A DNA stretch of 64,000 nt from Taeniopygia guttata (lineage: Eukaryota > Chordata > Aves > Passeriformes > Estrildidae): assembly GCF_048771995.1 (NCBI RefSeq), contig NC_133032.1, forward strand, positions 23,523,501 through 23,587,500. The letters are read 5' to 3'. Numbering within the stretch: position 1 is the first letter of the stretch; every line of letters starts with the position of its first letter. Position numbers and translations under genes: made by a program. Positions 36,001 through 49,084 of the stretch are shown in pieces. The notes under the pieces were generated by a model that was not told the DNA's origin, searched no databases, and was given only the letters and a program-made list of their open reading frames with translations.

Positions 36001-37779
36001 CTTGTCCTTTACACTGCTCCTATTAAGCCAACACAAAATGAGGAGACTGGGACTGCTCTGTCCTCTTAGCAGTCAGTATGTCCAGGAGCAAGAGCTGAAA
36101 AGCTCCCAGTGTTGCCAGCCTGGCCTGAAGGATTAGGAACAGCAAGGATTAAACACTGCCACGTGTCTAACCAGACCTTTATGCTGAGATTTCTTGCCTT
36201 GACTTTTCCTTGTAAAATACCTTTTTTAAACCTAATTTCTCATTTCAAATAGAAAAGTGTTCCAGAGTAAAACTCATTCTGAAAAAATACTCAAAGGCAT
36301 TTTAAATTAGATCATATCACCATTGAGCCTATGAGATTTACCAGAAGGTGAAGTACAGATGTAAGATTTACATGAGCTATTCCTGATTTATACCCATTTA
36401 AGTGACAATTAAATCAAAGCAGCTTTTTTACTACATTCCAAGATCAAAGTCTGTGTCTTACCTGGCTGGCTAAAGAAATTGTATCATTCCCTTGGTCATT
36501 CATAGTCAGTTTTGAATTTGCAGTCCAGCCAGGAGACTTGTATTCTGCTGGATACTGGAAATAAGCATTTGGTTGTGGAAAAAGTCCTCACTACCTCTCC
36601 AGTGAATTGTATAGAAAGCTTCTAATACCACCAATCTTAGCTTGAGGTTAAGCAATGATACAGGTATCTGTCTAGTTCATAGAAATGAGAAGTGGAGGCA
36701 GGTAGATAGTCACCCTTAGCTGCTCTCATTTACATATACACCATATATATATGTACCTACACAACAGAACCTGCTGCATTCAAAAAACAGATGGCACAGT
36801 GAGGCATAGTCATGTACTGAAACATTTAAAATAAACCATCCTTTTCTGAAACAGTGGCTTACAAAGCATTACTTTGTGCTGGGCATTAAATGGGACCTGA
36901 GCAACCTGATTTTCATGCTACAATGTGTTTCCAAGCAGTTTGGGCTTATGGATTAGATGGTTTTCCACTCATATCTACACAAAGTCTGCACAGGGAAGGA
37001 AGCAATATCTAGAAGAGGAAATTGCTCTCCTATCTCTTCAACTGTCTTCCTCACAAAGGGGTATGCTTTGATTCTCCATTTCATGATAAATTGAAGTTTC
37101 CCTCCTGATAGAGCAATATGTACAGGCTCAGGATTACTGAGGGAATCAATCTTGGCAAAAGGGAAGGAAAAAAGAGGTTTTCAATAACTAATTTTTTTAG
37201 CAACTTCAGAAGTTCTGGGAACAAAAGATCCAGCCTGGCTATACAATTGTAAAACTAGAATGCAGTTTCTGAAAGTCTGCTCTCATCAGGAGCTCAGAAT
37301 CTCCTCTTGAAAGGACAAAGTCCTTGAAGTGCTGGTGACAAGGAGCTCTTTTTCTTTTCCCAATGTCTTTTGGCAGTCTTTACTTCCTATTTGAACCTGG
37401 GAGTAATGCCAGGCTGTTTCTGAAATATTCAGACCTGTAGACCATTTGTCAAACCTCTGAATCAGAGTACAGCGGAGTGCAGAGAACAGAATAAATGTAG
37501 CCCATGCTGAGTCTCACAGCTGGATTCCTCTGTGATATCCACTGCATTTAATTTAAATCTAACTCAGGAATCTCTGTATTCCACCATGACAGAGGCTGCT
37601 TCCCAGAGACACAGTGCCTCTTTAATGGGGCTCCTGTGCTCCTGGTGAAAAATCATAAAGCAGGAACCACAGAAGTCCTTTATGTACACTTCTGCCCAAG
37701 TCCTTTCTGGATGAATCTTTCTCAGCTAATGGTGAAAGGGGTCTTTCCGTGGTGGTGTTTGGAAGGTTGACACCACATA
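33009..37779. other. No gene seen
   Basis: Unique sequence with minor simple tracts: CT-rich at 33336-33348, mixed CA/TA near 34160-34205, and TA near 36735-36760. ORFs are under 90 codons apart from the GC-rich block that starts just before 37800. Confidence 0.5.
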
Positions 37780-38215
37780 TGTCAGGGCACTGTGAATGAC
37801 AGAGGCAGTGGGTGTTCCCAGGGAGACCCCAGCCAAGGACCAGGGAAGCCTGGGAGCAACTCCAGAAACTTCCTGGGAATGGGGATAGGACAAGGCCAGC
37901 CAGGATGTACCCCCATGGGTGGAGGTCAGGTTCAGGCTTGGTGCAGGAAACCAGGATCAGCCAGAGTCCCAGAATGGCTGGGCAGGCCTTGGGGATGGAA
38001 CTGGGCTTGGCAGAGCCATGGCTGTGCTGAGCTGAGCTATGGGAGCACTGGTGCAGGGACTCCAGTGGAGTTCTGGCCCATGGCTGGGCTGAGGAGAAGC
38101 CCCAGGGAAGGCTGAGCAGGCACAGGGAGAGCCCATGTTTGTGCCCCATGGCCCTGATGGAAGTCACAGCATGTGCTCTTGGGGCTGTCACAGAGCAGCT
38201 GCCTGACACAAGGCT
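37780..38215. other. GC-rich block with long overlapping ORFs
   Basis: A G-rich plus strand (C-rich minus strand) about 430 bases long, poor in CpG, within AT-rich surroundings. It contains the larger part of a 195-codon minus-strand ORF (37622-38209) and 72- to 107-codon plus-strand ORFs. The minus-strand product has a hydrophobic stretch (AILGLWLILVSC) and many Pro, Ser, Cys and Trp residues. CCATGG and CAGCCATGG recur. It could be a diverged lineage-specific repeat, a non-coding RNA exon or chance composition. I recognise no family. Confidence 0.35.
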
Positions 38216-38779
38216 TTAACCATGTTTGAAAGGTTTAAAACACGAGGAAAAAACTGTATGTAAGTCTCTAGCAGGAAATGAAGAGGGTTTGGATTTTTTG
38301 CATTTGGCAGGCAGAGGGCATACTCAGCCTAGACCTAAATATAGCTTTCTGTCTGCTTAGAGGCTATTTATTCTTTCTGTCTCCTGACACCAGTACACAC
38401 AATATTAATTTAACATGCAGGAGATGCAGCAATCATACAAAATCATACAATCTGTTTTGGGGGAATCAGTGTGCTGGGAGTGCAGGACTGGCCAACAAGA
38501 AGGCACAGTTCTCCACAGACACCTGGAACTGGTAATGGATATTGGGAAATAAGATGTTCACAACCAGCTGAGGCAACTGGGATGACTGATCAAGAGTTTT
38601 CCATCTGACTGATTTTTCCAGTAAAAACTCAGATTCTGCTCCTCTCCAAAATTACTTTTTTTTTTTTTTTTTCTGTCAGAACCACAGCTCCCTGCACAGC
38701 TTCCTCTACAGCTTTTGCAGTTTTATTCCTGCCTCCAGGAAAACGGTGGGTTTTGGATCTTTGCATGTAAAATAACTGC
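38216..38779. other. No gene seen
   Basis: Unique sequence with a T17 run at 38656-38672. Confidence 0.5.
38656..38672 (+). repeat. T17 homopolymer
   Basis: Seventeen consecutive T residues between ATTAC and CTGTCAG. Confidence 0.9.
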
Positions 38780-39080
38780 ATGGAAAAAGAAGCAACCATT
38801 AATATGTCAATGCAAAATCATTGTTTTCCACATAGAGAGGCTCTGCTGTCAGTGATTAAATTAGCAGCTTTAATCTTAGCTCACATATTCATTAAACGAA
38901 TTTTATTATGTATTAAATAGTATGGGACATATATCCTCACTTAATTAAATTACTATTTATCTGGTGGAAATCTGACAGCTCCATAATTGTTAGAACTGAA
39001 CTATTTCACACAGAAGACTGTCCATTTGCTGGCAAACCCTGTTACTGAATACAGTGAGACAGTTTAAATATATACTGTAT
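38780..39080. promoter_or_regulatory. Candidate conserved non-coding element
   Basis: A repeat-free AT-rich block with closely packed homeodomain and POU/SOX-like cores: CCATTAATATG, ATGCAAAATCATTG, GTGATTAAATTAGC, CATTAAACGAATTTTATT, ACTTAATTAAATTAC and CCATAATTG. No ORF crosses it. Judged on composition and motif density only. Confidence 0.35.
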
Positions 39081-42000
39081 GTGGCACTCAGATAAATACT
39101 AAGATTATTTTTTTTCTCTGCAATATTGTTTGTCTATAAGCAGACACACGTTGAGTCCCCAGAGGTGGGGTGGATGCCCCAGATAGTGGGGTCCTTAACA
39201 CCCCCAAATTGCTTGGTCCTGGGACTCTCTGTGGCTCCTCAGTACCCAAGCTGTCAGGATCCTCAGCCTCCCCAGATCCAGGGATCCCTGCCTTTGGGAT
39301 GTGGTGGTGGTGATGCTGGAGATGCTGCCCCAGCTGTGGCTGCAGTTATGGCTGCAGGATGACCCCAGCCCCAGTGTCACCACTGCACAGCCAAGCAGGG
39401 CACAGAGAGTTGGCAGGGTAGGGGCATCAGGTGATGCTGCAGCAATGGCACTTTTCTTATATCACCAAATAGTTTTAACATGGTTCCCTTTCCAGGAAAA
39501 AAAGTTGTGTTCCCTTGAACGGAACAATGAATAGGGAGAGGAAATTCAGATATGCTGTTTCTTTCCACAGAACTCTGCTCTCTGCTCCATGGTGGGTGTG
39601 GTTCAAGGACTGGAGTCTGCTCCCAACACAGGACTCATACAGGAGTAGTCTTGTGTGTTGCTGCTGAGCAGCAGGTCCACAGACTCTTGATTGTTGAGCA
39701 GCACTCACTGCTGGTTAGCACACACAAATCACATTCAACCAGTCCTTCTTTGCTGTTTGTCCAGGTTCCTTCTGACCATTCAGTAGATGAGTTTGTACTT
39801 CACATTGCTGAGTTTGGGTCTACTTGGTTGCAGCTCCTGAAGAGACTGTGGTCTAAGTGCATGGGCTGCACCATGGCACATGCATTCTCAACCTCTTCCC
39901 CTTCCATTCAAGATCTCAAAACATATCTATGGCAACTGCAGCTCTTGCTTGCAAGAAAACAGAGACATTAAGAAATGCCTGTCTCTCCTTCCAGAGTTTG
40001 GCATCAAAACATAGGATGCAAATTCAATGTCTCTCAGTTTCCTGGGAACCATGGCCATCTCCTTGGTCTCCATGGTCTTCTACAGGGCCTCTTGGCCACT
40101 AGAGCACTATAGTTACCCTAAATACACAGCAGCAATTAAGCACAATACTTGGCTTGAAGAAATCCATTTCATGCTTAAAGAATTCTACAGTGGGACAGTA
40201 GGAGGAAGACAGTGTAGGAAAAGAATTAACTCATTATAAAGGAGCAAAATATGAAATAGCAAGCAGCTTGCATTTCATATGGGCAGAAAGGTGACTTCTA
40301 TGAGAAAAAAACTGGTGTGTTGGAACAGACTGTTCCAGCAAAGCACACAGCTAAATGTGGCACACAGACATGAGACATGTTATTCACCCACAAGCTCCAA
40401 ACCTACAGAGGAAGCAGACGCCTGTCAACATTTTGATTTATAATAGAATTAGCATCACATGACAGCAAAACCAAAAGAAGGCTTAAAAAGATGACCCTAA
40501 AATGGAAGAGAAAAATGCAGGTATTGAAAGGGCTCGTTATACTCTGCTGATCATGGCTGGCAAATACCAAGAACAAAGAGGTGAGAGGGGCTGTATTTGT
40601 AAGAGAGTCTGCCACTCCCCAGTATTTGTGTACAGCTACAAACCACACCAATCCTTTGGGGAACAACAGAGTGGCATTAGAATGATGTACACCTGGCAAG
40701 AGAGACTGCTCTATGCTGTTTGACTAGTCATCAAAATATCCACTGTGCCTTTTTCTTTCTTTTTGCTATGATTTATTTTTTTAACTGTTGCTCAGACAAT
40801 CAATGATTCATTTGTAAATGAAAACCATTTTTCCTTCTTCCCAGGGATACTACATATAAACAAAGAAAAGGGTGTTTCAAGACATCCTACTGTAATATGT
40901 GTCTTGTTCTGTAAGGTTGCAGTGATTCTATCCAAGGCTGAGGTTTTAGAGAAGTTATGTTTCTTATTAAACCAGCTGATAATATGGAGAAGAAACAAAG
41001 TTTTCTCAGTCTTCTTGTGTATTCTGTTTTCTTTTTCGCAAGACTATGCCATTTTGTCTTTACTTTTCATTACATCTCTCTACAAAGCTAGGTAGTTCAT
41101 GCTAGTTATAGCATGTTATACAGTAGTCATGCTGCTAAATCACAGAAAATTCTTTGTGAAAAGATACCACAGGCATTAAAGTTAAAAAGAACTTTTCTGA
41201 AAATATTTAATCTTTTTGTGCAGGTTTTAGACCATGCCATAAGAGCTCAGCATAGATGCTGTAAACTCAGCCGAGAAAAAGGAGTCAAGAAAAATGTAAT
41301 CCTCAGGTGCCTGCATTCAGGTAGGAGACAGAAAAAGTACCAACAACATCCCACACAGATACAAAATGGTGTCTTTTTTTTTTCTTCTCACAAAATTGGA
41401 ATGTTTAGCTTTAGTATCTAACGGATTAAATCGTCACTCTTGTTGGATCTTAGCCTCACACTTGTGTTTGATAAGATCAAACAACACATATCACAGCTCA
41501 GCTTTACCTCCAACCAAGTGACTCTCTATTGGGATTTCTGTAACAACCAGGCAATAGCTGGTATGGCACAGGAATTGTGACATGCACAAGAATCTGCTAA
41601 GATTTGAGGAAAATGCAGAGGGTGACTCCTTCATATTACCTTCAGACTTTGAATAAAGACTTTGAAATGTGAAAAAGACTTTCAAATGTGATTTTACTTG
41701 TAATTCTCATCACAGAAATGTGAAACAGCAGGTAAAGGAGGCCCAAATGAGACTGCTCTTCCAAGTGCTACATCACTTTTGGAAGATTAAAAATCAAGCT
41801 GCTGTTTAATAAAAATGCATTACAGTGCAAGTCAGAAAAACACCTGGGACTATTTCTTCTCTAAAATTAGATGTCTAGTGTGTACTAGATTGGCAAAAAA
41901 GGTTGTTTGAAAGCAGCTGGTGGAAGAACCAAGGGCCAGAAGTAGGAGAACAAACACAAAGCAGGAGGCACAAGGCCTTCTAGCAGCAGATTGCAAGAGC

Positions 42001-45000
42001 GTACCAAGAGGAAGGAAGGAAGGAACGAGTTCTTGAAAGGTAGTAGAGGTACTGACGAGTTTTTCCACACCACCATTATGACACAGGCTGTTTGTAATGA
42101 GCGTTCCCAGCTGCACTGTTGCCATAGCTAAGCCTTTGTTTCCCACCCTCATTTTCATTTCCAAGCAGTGGTAGGACTCGGAACACCTCTGTGATACTCA
42201 GCTATCCCAATCCTAAATGGAAAAGCAAGCAAGATTATCTTTCCTATCTCCCCACATCCTTTGGTATCTCTTTCCACATCTCTGAAAACACTGATATTTA
42301 ACAGAGGTGGGCATATTCTCATTTTCACAGAGAACTTTAAGACTCTGCAATCCCAACTGAGGGACACCAGGGCATTTCCAGTGGATCCTTCTGTTCCAAA
42401 GACAGCTAACACTGCCAGGGAGGAGTGCCTTTTTGCAGTGATGAGGCTCTGAAGAGGCTGGGGCCTTTACAATTTTCAGACGAGAAATGGGAGGCAAAGA
42501 ACAAGAGATGCCAATGATCCTTGGGTTTACAGACCTTCTGCTCCTATTGAGTGCTGAGAGATTATTTTGCCCTTCACACATCCTGCTCTAACCTCATCAG
42601 AGTCCAATGGAAATTTGTTAAAGGGTCTCTGTTTAACTTGGAATTCCTTCTAGTTAGTCTGGCCTTTTACCAAGTACATTTGTCCATCAGATCCCCTCTT
42701 GAGTGTGACCCAGCACTGTGAAAGCACTACATGGCAGATTTACAGCTGGCTTTTATTAGGCTTGAGGAAGAGAGGGGGATCTGAGCAATGAAAATGTACC
42801 TCTCTTACACCAAATTCTGAGAAAGCCAAAACATAGCACGCACATGAATAATATAAGACAGGCTATAGTCTTCCTCTTGCTTTTCAGACACAACAGAATA
42901 ACTCTTTAAAAACCTGGTAAAACCAAGCAGGTTTTAGAAAGGAGCTACAACCCATCTATATTTACATCAGAAATGGGGGAAAGGTGAGCAGTGTAAACCT
43001 CTTTGGGTAGCTCCAAATATCTACAGAGGCACACACACACAATGCCTGTGTGAAGGCTCCAAGCACGGTGGGAAAACACTGCAGAACTGCAACAACTGCA
43101 CAGGAGTGCCAGCATGTGCATGGCTCCATTTCAAATCAAACAAGGACAATATTTGTTGTTCTTAGTTTGTTTCTTAGCACTCAGGAAATTAAATGCCATG
43201 CTAGTCTTCCTTTTTATGCTGGGCATTTAGGAGGCTAGTTGTCATTGGAGTGCTATCTCTTAGGAAATTTTAATAGGGTTTCTTTTCTTAACAAATTTTA
43301 TCTTTTCCAAGAAATAACTTCAATGGTTTAGAATGAGTTTCTGTGAAAGTTTATCTGCTTGATAAATATTTGTGAAGTTTGATAGATCCTGGAAAGCTGA
43401 CAAGCCTGTGGAAGCCTTTACACTGGGTTTCAGTGGGAACATGCTCTGATCCAACTCACACTGCCAAATTTCACACCAGACAGCTAAGACTGGATAGAAA
43501 AAAAAATAAAAGCAAAATAAAAAACTTTCTTATTAAAATAATCAGCTGTTTGCAATATACAGATGAGCACTGGATTTATCCCTAATCTGCCATTGCTCCC
43601 TTAAACTTTTAAATCACTACTAAAATTATTGCATCTTCCCTGTAACCCTTCCATATGTTATTCAGGTCCATTGCCTCTGTGCTGTTTATTTAAGCCTACT
43701 TTGGCATGTATTTTCCCCTGATACCATTTTTATTGAGTGAGCCCAGCATAGCAGTTTTGATCTCTTCGTGCCAGTTACATAACTCCTCTCCCCTTAACAG
43801 GAATTTAGGACACAGGCACATACTGCCCCAGATCCGCCTCATGAAAGAGCAACTTAATTCCCTATAGAAAAGTGAAAAAACCCCAGTGTTATTGAAGATA
43901 AAACATGCAGATAGTTCTATTCTTCTGAGGATGATTGACTGGTGACACAGTTAGGGCCTCTTTAGTTTACAACATGTAATTAAAATAGACTGAAGGCAAG
44001 CAGGTTTCTTTCCTACCCACCCCCCTTTACGACTGCTGATTTGTGGCTAGACTTTCCTCATGAAACTTTATTTTTGCTAGAGAATTTGCACAAAACTTTG
44101 AGACAGAGCTAAGAACAGATGCTGCCTCTGAAGAATCAGCCTCATACTCAAATCCCAGTGGCCTCAAAACTGAGACTACCCAGCCCTGAGTGGGGAGGCA
44201 GGTGCAACAAGCCCTTTACAGTGGCCTCCCAGGCCACACCTCTGCCCAGCCACCCACCTGGCTGAGGGCAAATACTCTCGGGCCTCCAGAGAGGTCCAGA
44301 CATCAGGGCAAGACTTCTGGCTCACAGGAAATCTGCCTGAGAGAGAAGGCTTAGTGTGGTGACCAACAAACGGCATTGCAAAGCCTAGTGTCAGACATTA
44401 GGATTTTATGGATTGCTATAATTAAAACAGGTTCATAGCCAGGTATCTCATTGCAATGTTCCATTAGAAAGTGATAATCCAGAGATCTGGTTTTGGGGTT
44501 AGGTCATACCTCAAGGTCATCAGCCCCTTGCCTCAGACCTCTCCTGGGAAACAAGCACTGAGCAGAGCCCCTGAAACAGCACCAGAAGCTTTACTTTACG
44601 TGATGGACATCCAGCTGCTGAGGGTGCAACATGCTTAAGAATAGCTCGTTTCTGACTCAGTGTTCTCAAAATAAGGAAACTGTGATCAGGCCCAAGAGAT
44701 GACTTTGATCCAGCATCTTATTCAGTACTTTTGTTGCAGGAGACAGGCTATTGTTACAATCAGTATTTGAATACTCTGTCTTTTGGGGCATAAAACATTG
44801 TGTACAAAGGGTCCATTTAACATCAGTGCTGAGCCTTGCACACTTGGTCACACAAACCCTTTAATGGAACGTTACATGAAACATAACTTTTGTGCCCAAA
44901 GGTAGCACAGCTCAGGTTTCTCCTTGGAGCATGGACCAATCTTTAATAAAGATGGTTCACTGAGGTTCTTTTGAAGTCACTGCAATACAGGCTTTTGCCA

Positions 45001-46243
45001 CATTGCTTGAATAAAATGGCTGTGAGATCTGGGAGCAAGTTCAGGGGAAGGGAAGCATCCAAGTTCTTTTCGGGTTTGTCTGCAAAATGTGACATATGAA
45101 ATATTTTTCTTGCAATGATCTGCTTTCTGGCAGGCAAGCCAAAAGGATTCAGTCATTGTCCAGTAAAGCCTTTAAGCAGGAATAGCCAGGAAATCAGTGC
45201 AAGAAGGAACAAACAATCAAACAAGCACAAAAATTTCCAGGATTCTCCAACCCTAAAGTAAGGTTGAGTTTATGCTCAAAATGCAACATTTTTTTTTTCC
45301 CAAGCAGTACCTTGGCAAGAAGTGGATGTTTACAAGCAGCTTTGGCTTCACTCAGATGACTTCCACTGAAGTCACCACCTTCTTCCTTTGTATGTTTGGT
45401 TACTGATGATTTGTTAGTATGGGACATATTCATCTCATTTGCTCTGTGATCTGTCTCTGGAAGAAGCAGGCACTGTGCACGCTAACCCAGCCAGGATAAC
45501 AGTACCACGGGGCTGTGCTGGCCCTGTCCATAAGCACCACAGGGTGGGGCAGTGACACCACAAGCACGATGGCCTACAAAGGTGAGGTCATGATGAATTT
45601 CCCAAAACAAGCCCTCACTAAGCTGGTGCTCAGGCTGCCCCAGAAACTTCCTAATGCTCAGGGTGAGCCAGGTGAGCAGACAGCCCCTCTGGCATGAGAA
45701 AGAAGGGAAAAATTCAGTGTCTGCTTCTGACACAAATGCACACAGACAGACTTTTATGTGCTTAGACTAGATTTCCCATTAGGACTGGGGTGTGCTGGAG
45801 CCACTGGACACCTGTGTCTCTTACTGCTGCCCTGCAGCTTTTTTCAGAATACTGTGGGAGAAGAAATGCAGATGTATCTCTGGAAATTACAGAGTGATGG
45901 GGACATCTGGAACATCTTTCACCCAGCCATCACAGACACTGGCTTCAGCCACTTTGGTTTTATTTCAGCTCTAGCAACATGGTTCAGCAGTGCTGTAACA
46001 TTAAAAGTGTCACTCCCACCATGGTGCTGCTGCAACCACCCAGGGAACCAGACAGGATCTGGAGTCAATGGCTGCTTCCATGAAAGAGCAGGTCAGCCAC
46101 CAGAGGGGATATGCACATGTACAGCTGCTGGATCATAAACACCATAAACAGAGTATGAAGCTCTGGTTCTGGAGAAAACATATCCACATCTGGCTCATGT
46201 CAAAGTTGTTATCTGTTGGATCTCTTTTCTCTAGTCAGCAGGT

Positions 46244-46246
<3 letters not shown>
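39081..46246. other. No gene seen
   Basis: Mostly unique sequence. GC-richer patches near 39140-39450 and 45480-45700 carry short anonymous ORFs. ORFs of 139 codons (39552-39971), 122 codons (42213-42581) and 126 codons (45758-46138) show no domain features or splice support. Confidence 0.5.

Positions 46247-46283
<37 letters not shown>
46247..46283 (+). repeat. T37 homopolymer
   Basis: Thirty-seven uninterrupted T residues, then one C and seven more T. It runs into a perfect inverted repeat at 46288-46310. Confidence 0.95.
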
Positions 46284-46287
46284 CTTT

Positions 46288-46310
46288 TTTTAACTATTTC
46301 ATAGTTAAAA
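46288..46310. repeat. Perfect inverted repeat, 10-bp arms, 3-nt loop, beside the T37 run
   Basis: TTTTAACTAT, loop TTC, then ATAGTTAAAA. All ten arm positions pair. The left arm shares its T residues with the end of the T tract. Confidence 0.95.
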
Positions 46311-47961
46311 TCCTGTGTCTCAGAAATACTGCTGGGACATTTTGAGGCCCAAAACAGTCATCCATCGGCCACAAGACAAACAGCAATCTTCAAAAGGAGT
46401 AAGAGCCTGAAATCCTGAGGCAGTGACATTTGTCAAGCTGAATAGCCTTAACCCACAATCCAATGTCCTGGAGAGTAATTTGATGACAGAAGCCACTTTC
46501 ATATGAACTAGTGTTGTACTTTCCACATCCCACATTTCAATTTTTATAGGTATCCTACAGTTAAAGCAAGAATTCTCCAGACAATATGAAGATGCTGTGG
46601 TGGGAGGACCTCAACATACAGTACTGTCACTGCCAGGAAGAACTTGCAACAGGAACAGCCCAGCCTCACTAGAAAAGTATAATTCCAACTTTTTAAAGAC
46701 GTGGACAAGGACTAGGCACTTTCCCAAAAGAAGCTATCTCAAACTCAGCTGTAAACTTCAGAGGGCCAAGTCAATGTATTCTCTATAAGCTGTGCTTCCT
46801 CTTTTGAAGGACAGAGTCAGATTTTACAAAGTTGCAGCAAAATTTTCTTAGAGTTCTAACTGGTAAAATTGTCCTGCTAGTGACTGCTCAGCAGGAAAGC
46901 AAACATCACAAGTGGGCTGTTTTCCATCCCTTCAGATCTTTTAACATTTTAGTAGCAGTGTCAGTAGGGAACAGGAAATCTCAGAAGTACTGAAAATAAA
47001 AACCCTACAATTCCTTTACTGCAATACACAACTGTGAGTCATCAGCAAAGTTTGCCCTCAGCTCAGAGTTTTCCCATTCAAATAAGCCCATTGAAACCAG
47101 CTGTGATCAGAAGGTCTTTGTCCTGCATCTAATTTACCCTGTCAAAGTGTTTCTTCCATCTGAGTCTCTGCAGGGAAGACAGTCATCTCTCTGTGATTCC
47201 ACCTCTAGTCAAATCCTCTGTGCCCTACTGAAGGTGACAAAGAGAATATTTTCTCTAATATCCAACAATTAACTGGTACTGCACATTTGGAGTATCACTC
47301 AGTTCATAATATCCTCCTTTATTCCAATGTACGTAGAAGCAGGACAAGTTTTGTCCTGCAGTGCTTGAGAAACTGTTCAAATAAACTCCCTCTTCTGAAC
47401 TTTTCAAGGTTCTCTGCTGTTCTGTTCATTTTTCCCATATAAAGACACATTTTCTCTAAATGTCTGTGAACGCAGGAGGAAAATACAAACTCTTCCACAT
47501 GTCTATCTGCACCTGATCAAATCTAGACTCAGTTTGGAGTGGCTGTGTTGCTATTTTTACTGCACTTCAAAAGAACAAAGCTTCTCTTCTGTCAGAAAAT
47601 CATTTTGGAGAAGTGTAAGGCAAAATTAATATCTTGCATACTGCATTCCCAGCAGCCAAGCTTTTGAACAGGAAAAAGTCTAAGTTTTCTGTATAGTTTG
47701 ACTGTTCAAATTACTTCTATTAATAATTTGTCAGAAGGATTTAGGATAAGCTTCTTGAAGGCATATTGATTATTTTGAACCCAGAACAGCATGCACGAAG
47801 CTGCCAGGTAAAAGTTATCCTTTCAGATAATCATATTCATGAGGTCAGCAGAGGACACTAACTCTCAGCACTTTGCTTTCTTTCCACATGATCTCTTCTC
47901 CCTGGGGTGTGAGATTAGATTGTGAGGAAAACCAGTTACCTCTCATCTCTCAGCCAGTCAT
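46311..47961. other. No gene seen
   Basis: Unique AT-rich sequence. ORFs are under 75 codons and no repeat family is recognised. Confidence 0.5.
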
Positions 47962-47984
47962 CAGCACTGAATCTCTCAGTGCTG
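47962..47984. repeat. Perfect hairpin, 9-bp arms, 5-nt loop
   Basis: CAGCACTGA, loop ATCTC, then TCAGTGCTG. Outside a two-base bulge the stem resumes for four more pairs (TCAT with ATGA), so the hairpin could extend to about 13 pairs. It is shorter than a typical pre-microRNA. Confidence 0.9.
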
Positions 47985-49084
47985 CTATGAGTCAGCTACA
48001 GATTGCAGCAACCTGAAGTCACACCAGGGCACTGAGGGGGGGAAATGAAAGGAATGACCCTGATGATGTCCCTTGTTTCTTCTTTGCCTCGCTCCTGCAT
48101 ACCCCACCCAGCAGGGGTTTATGGCACTCCATTGTTCACAGACTCTGGCACTCTGCTCTGGCCATTGCACCCAAGGAGATCAGGGCCTCTGGCAGCGTGA
48201 AGGTAGAAGGTGGATTGAGTTTTTGTTTCCATGGAAAATGGCCACCGCCTGCATCCAGTCCCACGTAGCTGACAGTGGGGCACTGCCTCCTGAAATCATG
48301 AATGTCACAGGATTTCTCCTGGACTAAACAACCAGGACTCTGGCTGCCCTTGGAGGCCCAAATGGCACCTCTGAGCTGACCCTGAGACACTGGGGTTCTC
48401 CCCATGGAAAACAGCCACTCTTGGTGTCCAGTCACATGGAGCCACATGAGTCTCGTGAGATTTCAAGGCACAGAGCTGGGAAGAGCCAGTAGGAGCTTCT
48501 GGGTCCAGTCCTGCCACAGTACTACTTGGAGATTCTGTGTCCTTCACTACACTGCACCAATCAGTGCAACTTCCCGGGAGACTGAAGTACAGTCTAGTGG
48601 CTCAGGCATCCCTCCGGGATAGGGGTACTCAGCTCATCATTCTGCAGGACAGCCTGCTCACCTGGCAGGAGCAGGGCAGGCTGGCACATTTGGAATGATG
48701 CAACTGGCTCTGCCAGAGGGGCAGAAGAGAAAAGCAGAGGCAGAGATAAGGGTTTATCTCTATGGCAACTGCCAGGGATCAGCACCGTGCTCACCGGGAG
48801 AGAAGGGAAGAAAGGGAGAGGGCAGAATAAAACACAGAAAGCACAGTCAGGAAATTGCTAACCAGGGGAAAATGGAGCTGGAAGAGGAGCAGCAAAACCC
48901 ACTGTTCTGAAGGGGAAAACAAAGGGCTCACAGTTTTTGTTCAAGGAGAAGGCTCTTGAGTTCCCAGCTCAAATCAGCTCTGCTAGCCTCCCCTCTGCAT
49001 CCTACGGGACACTGTATGCTGTAGCCAGGCACAGCTTCTGGCAGGCCAGCAAAAATTCCCCATCATCTAAAAATGTGTGAGACT
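47985..49084. other. No gene seen
   Basis: GC-richer unique sequence with overlapping ORFs of 60-103 codons on both strands and no domain features. Confidence 0.45.
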
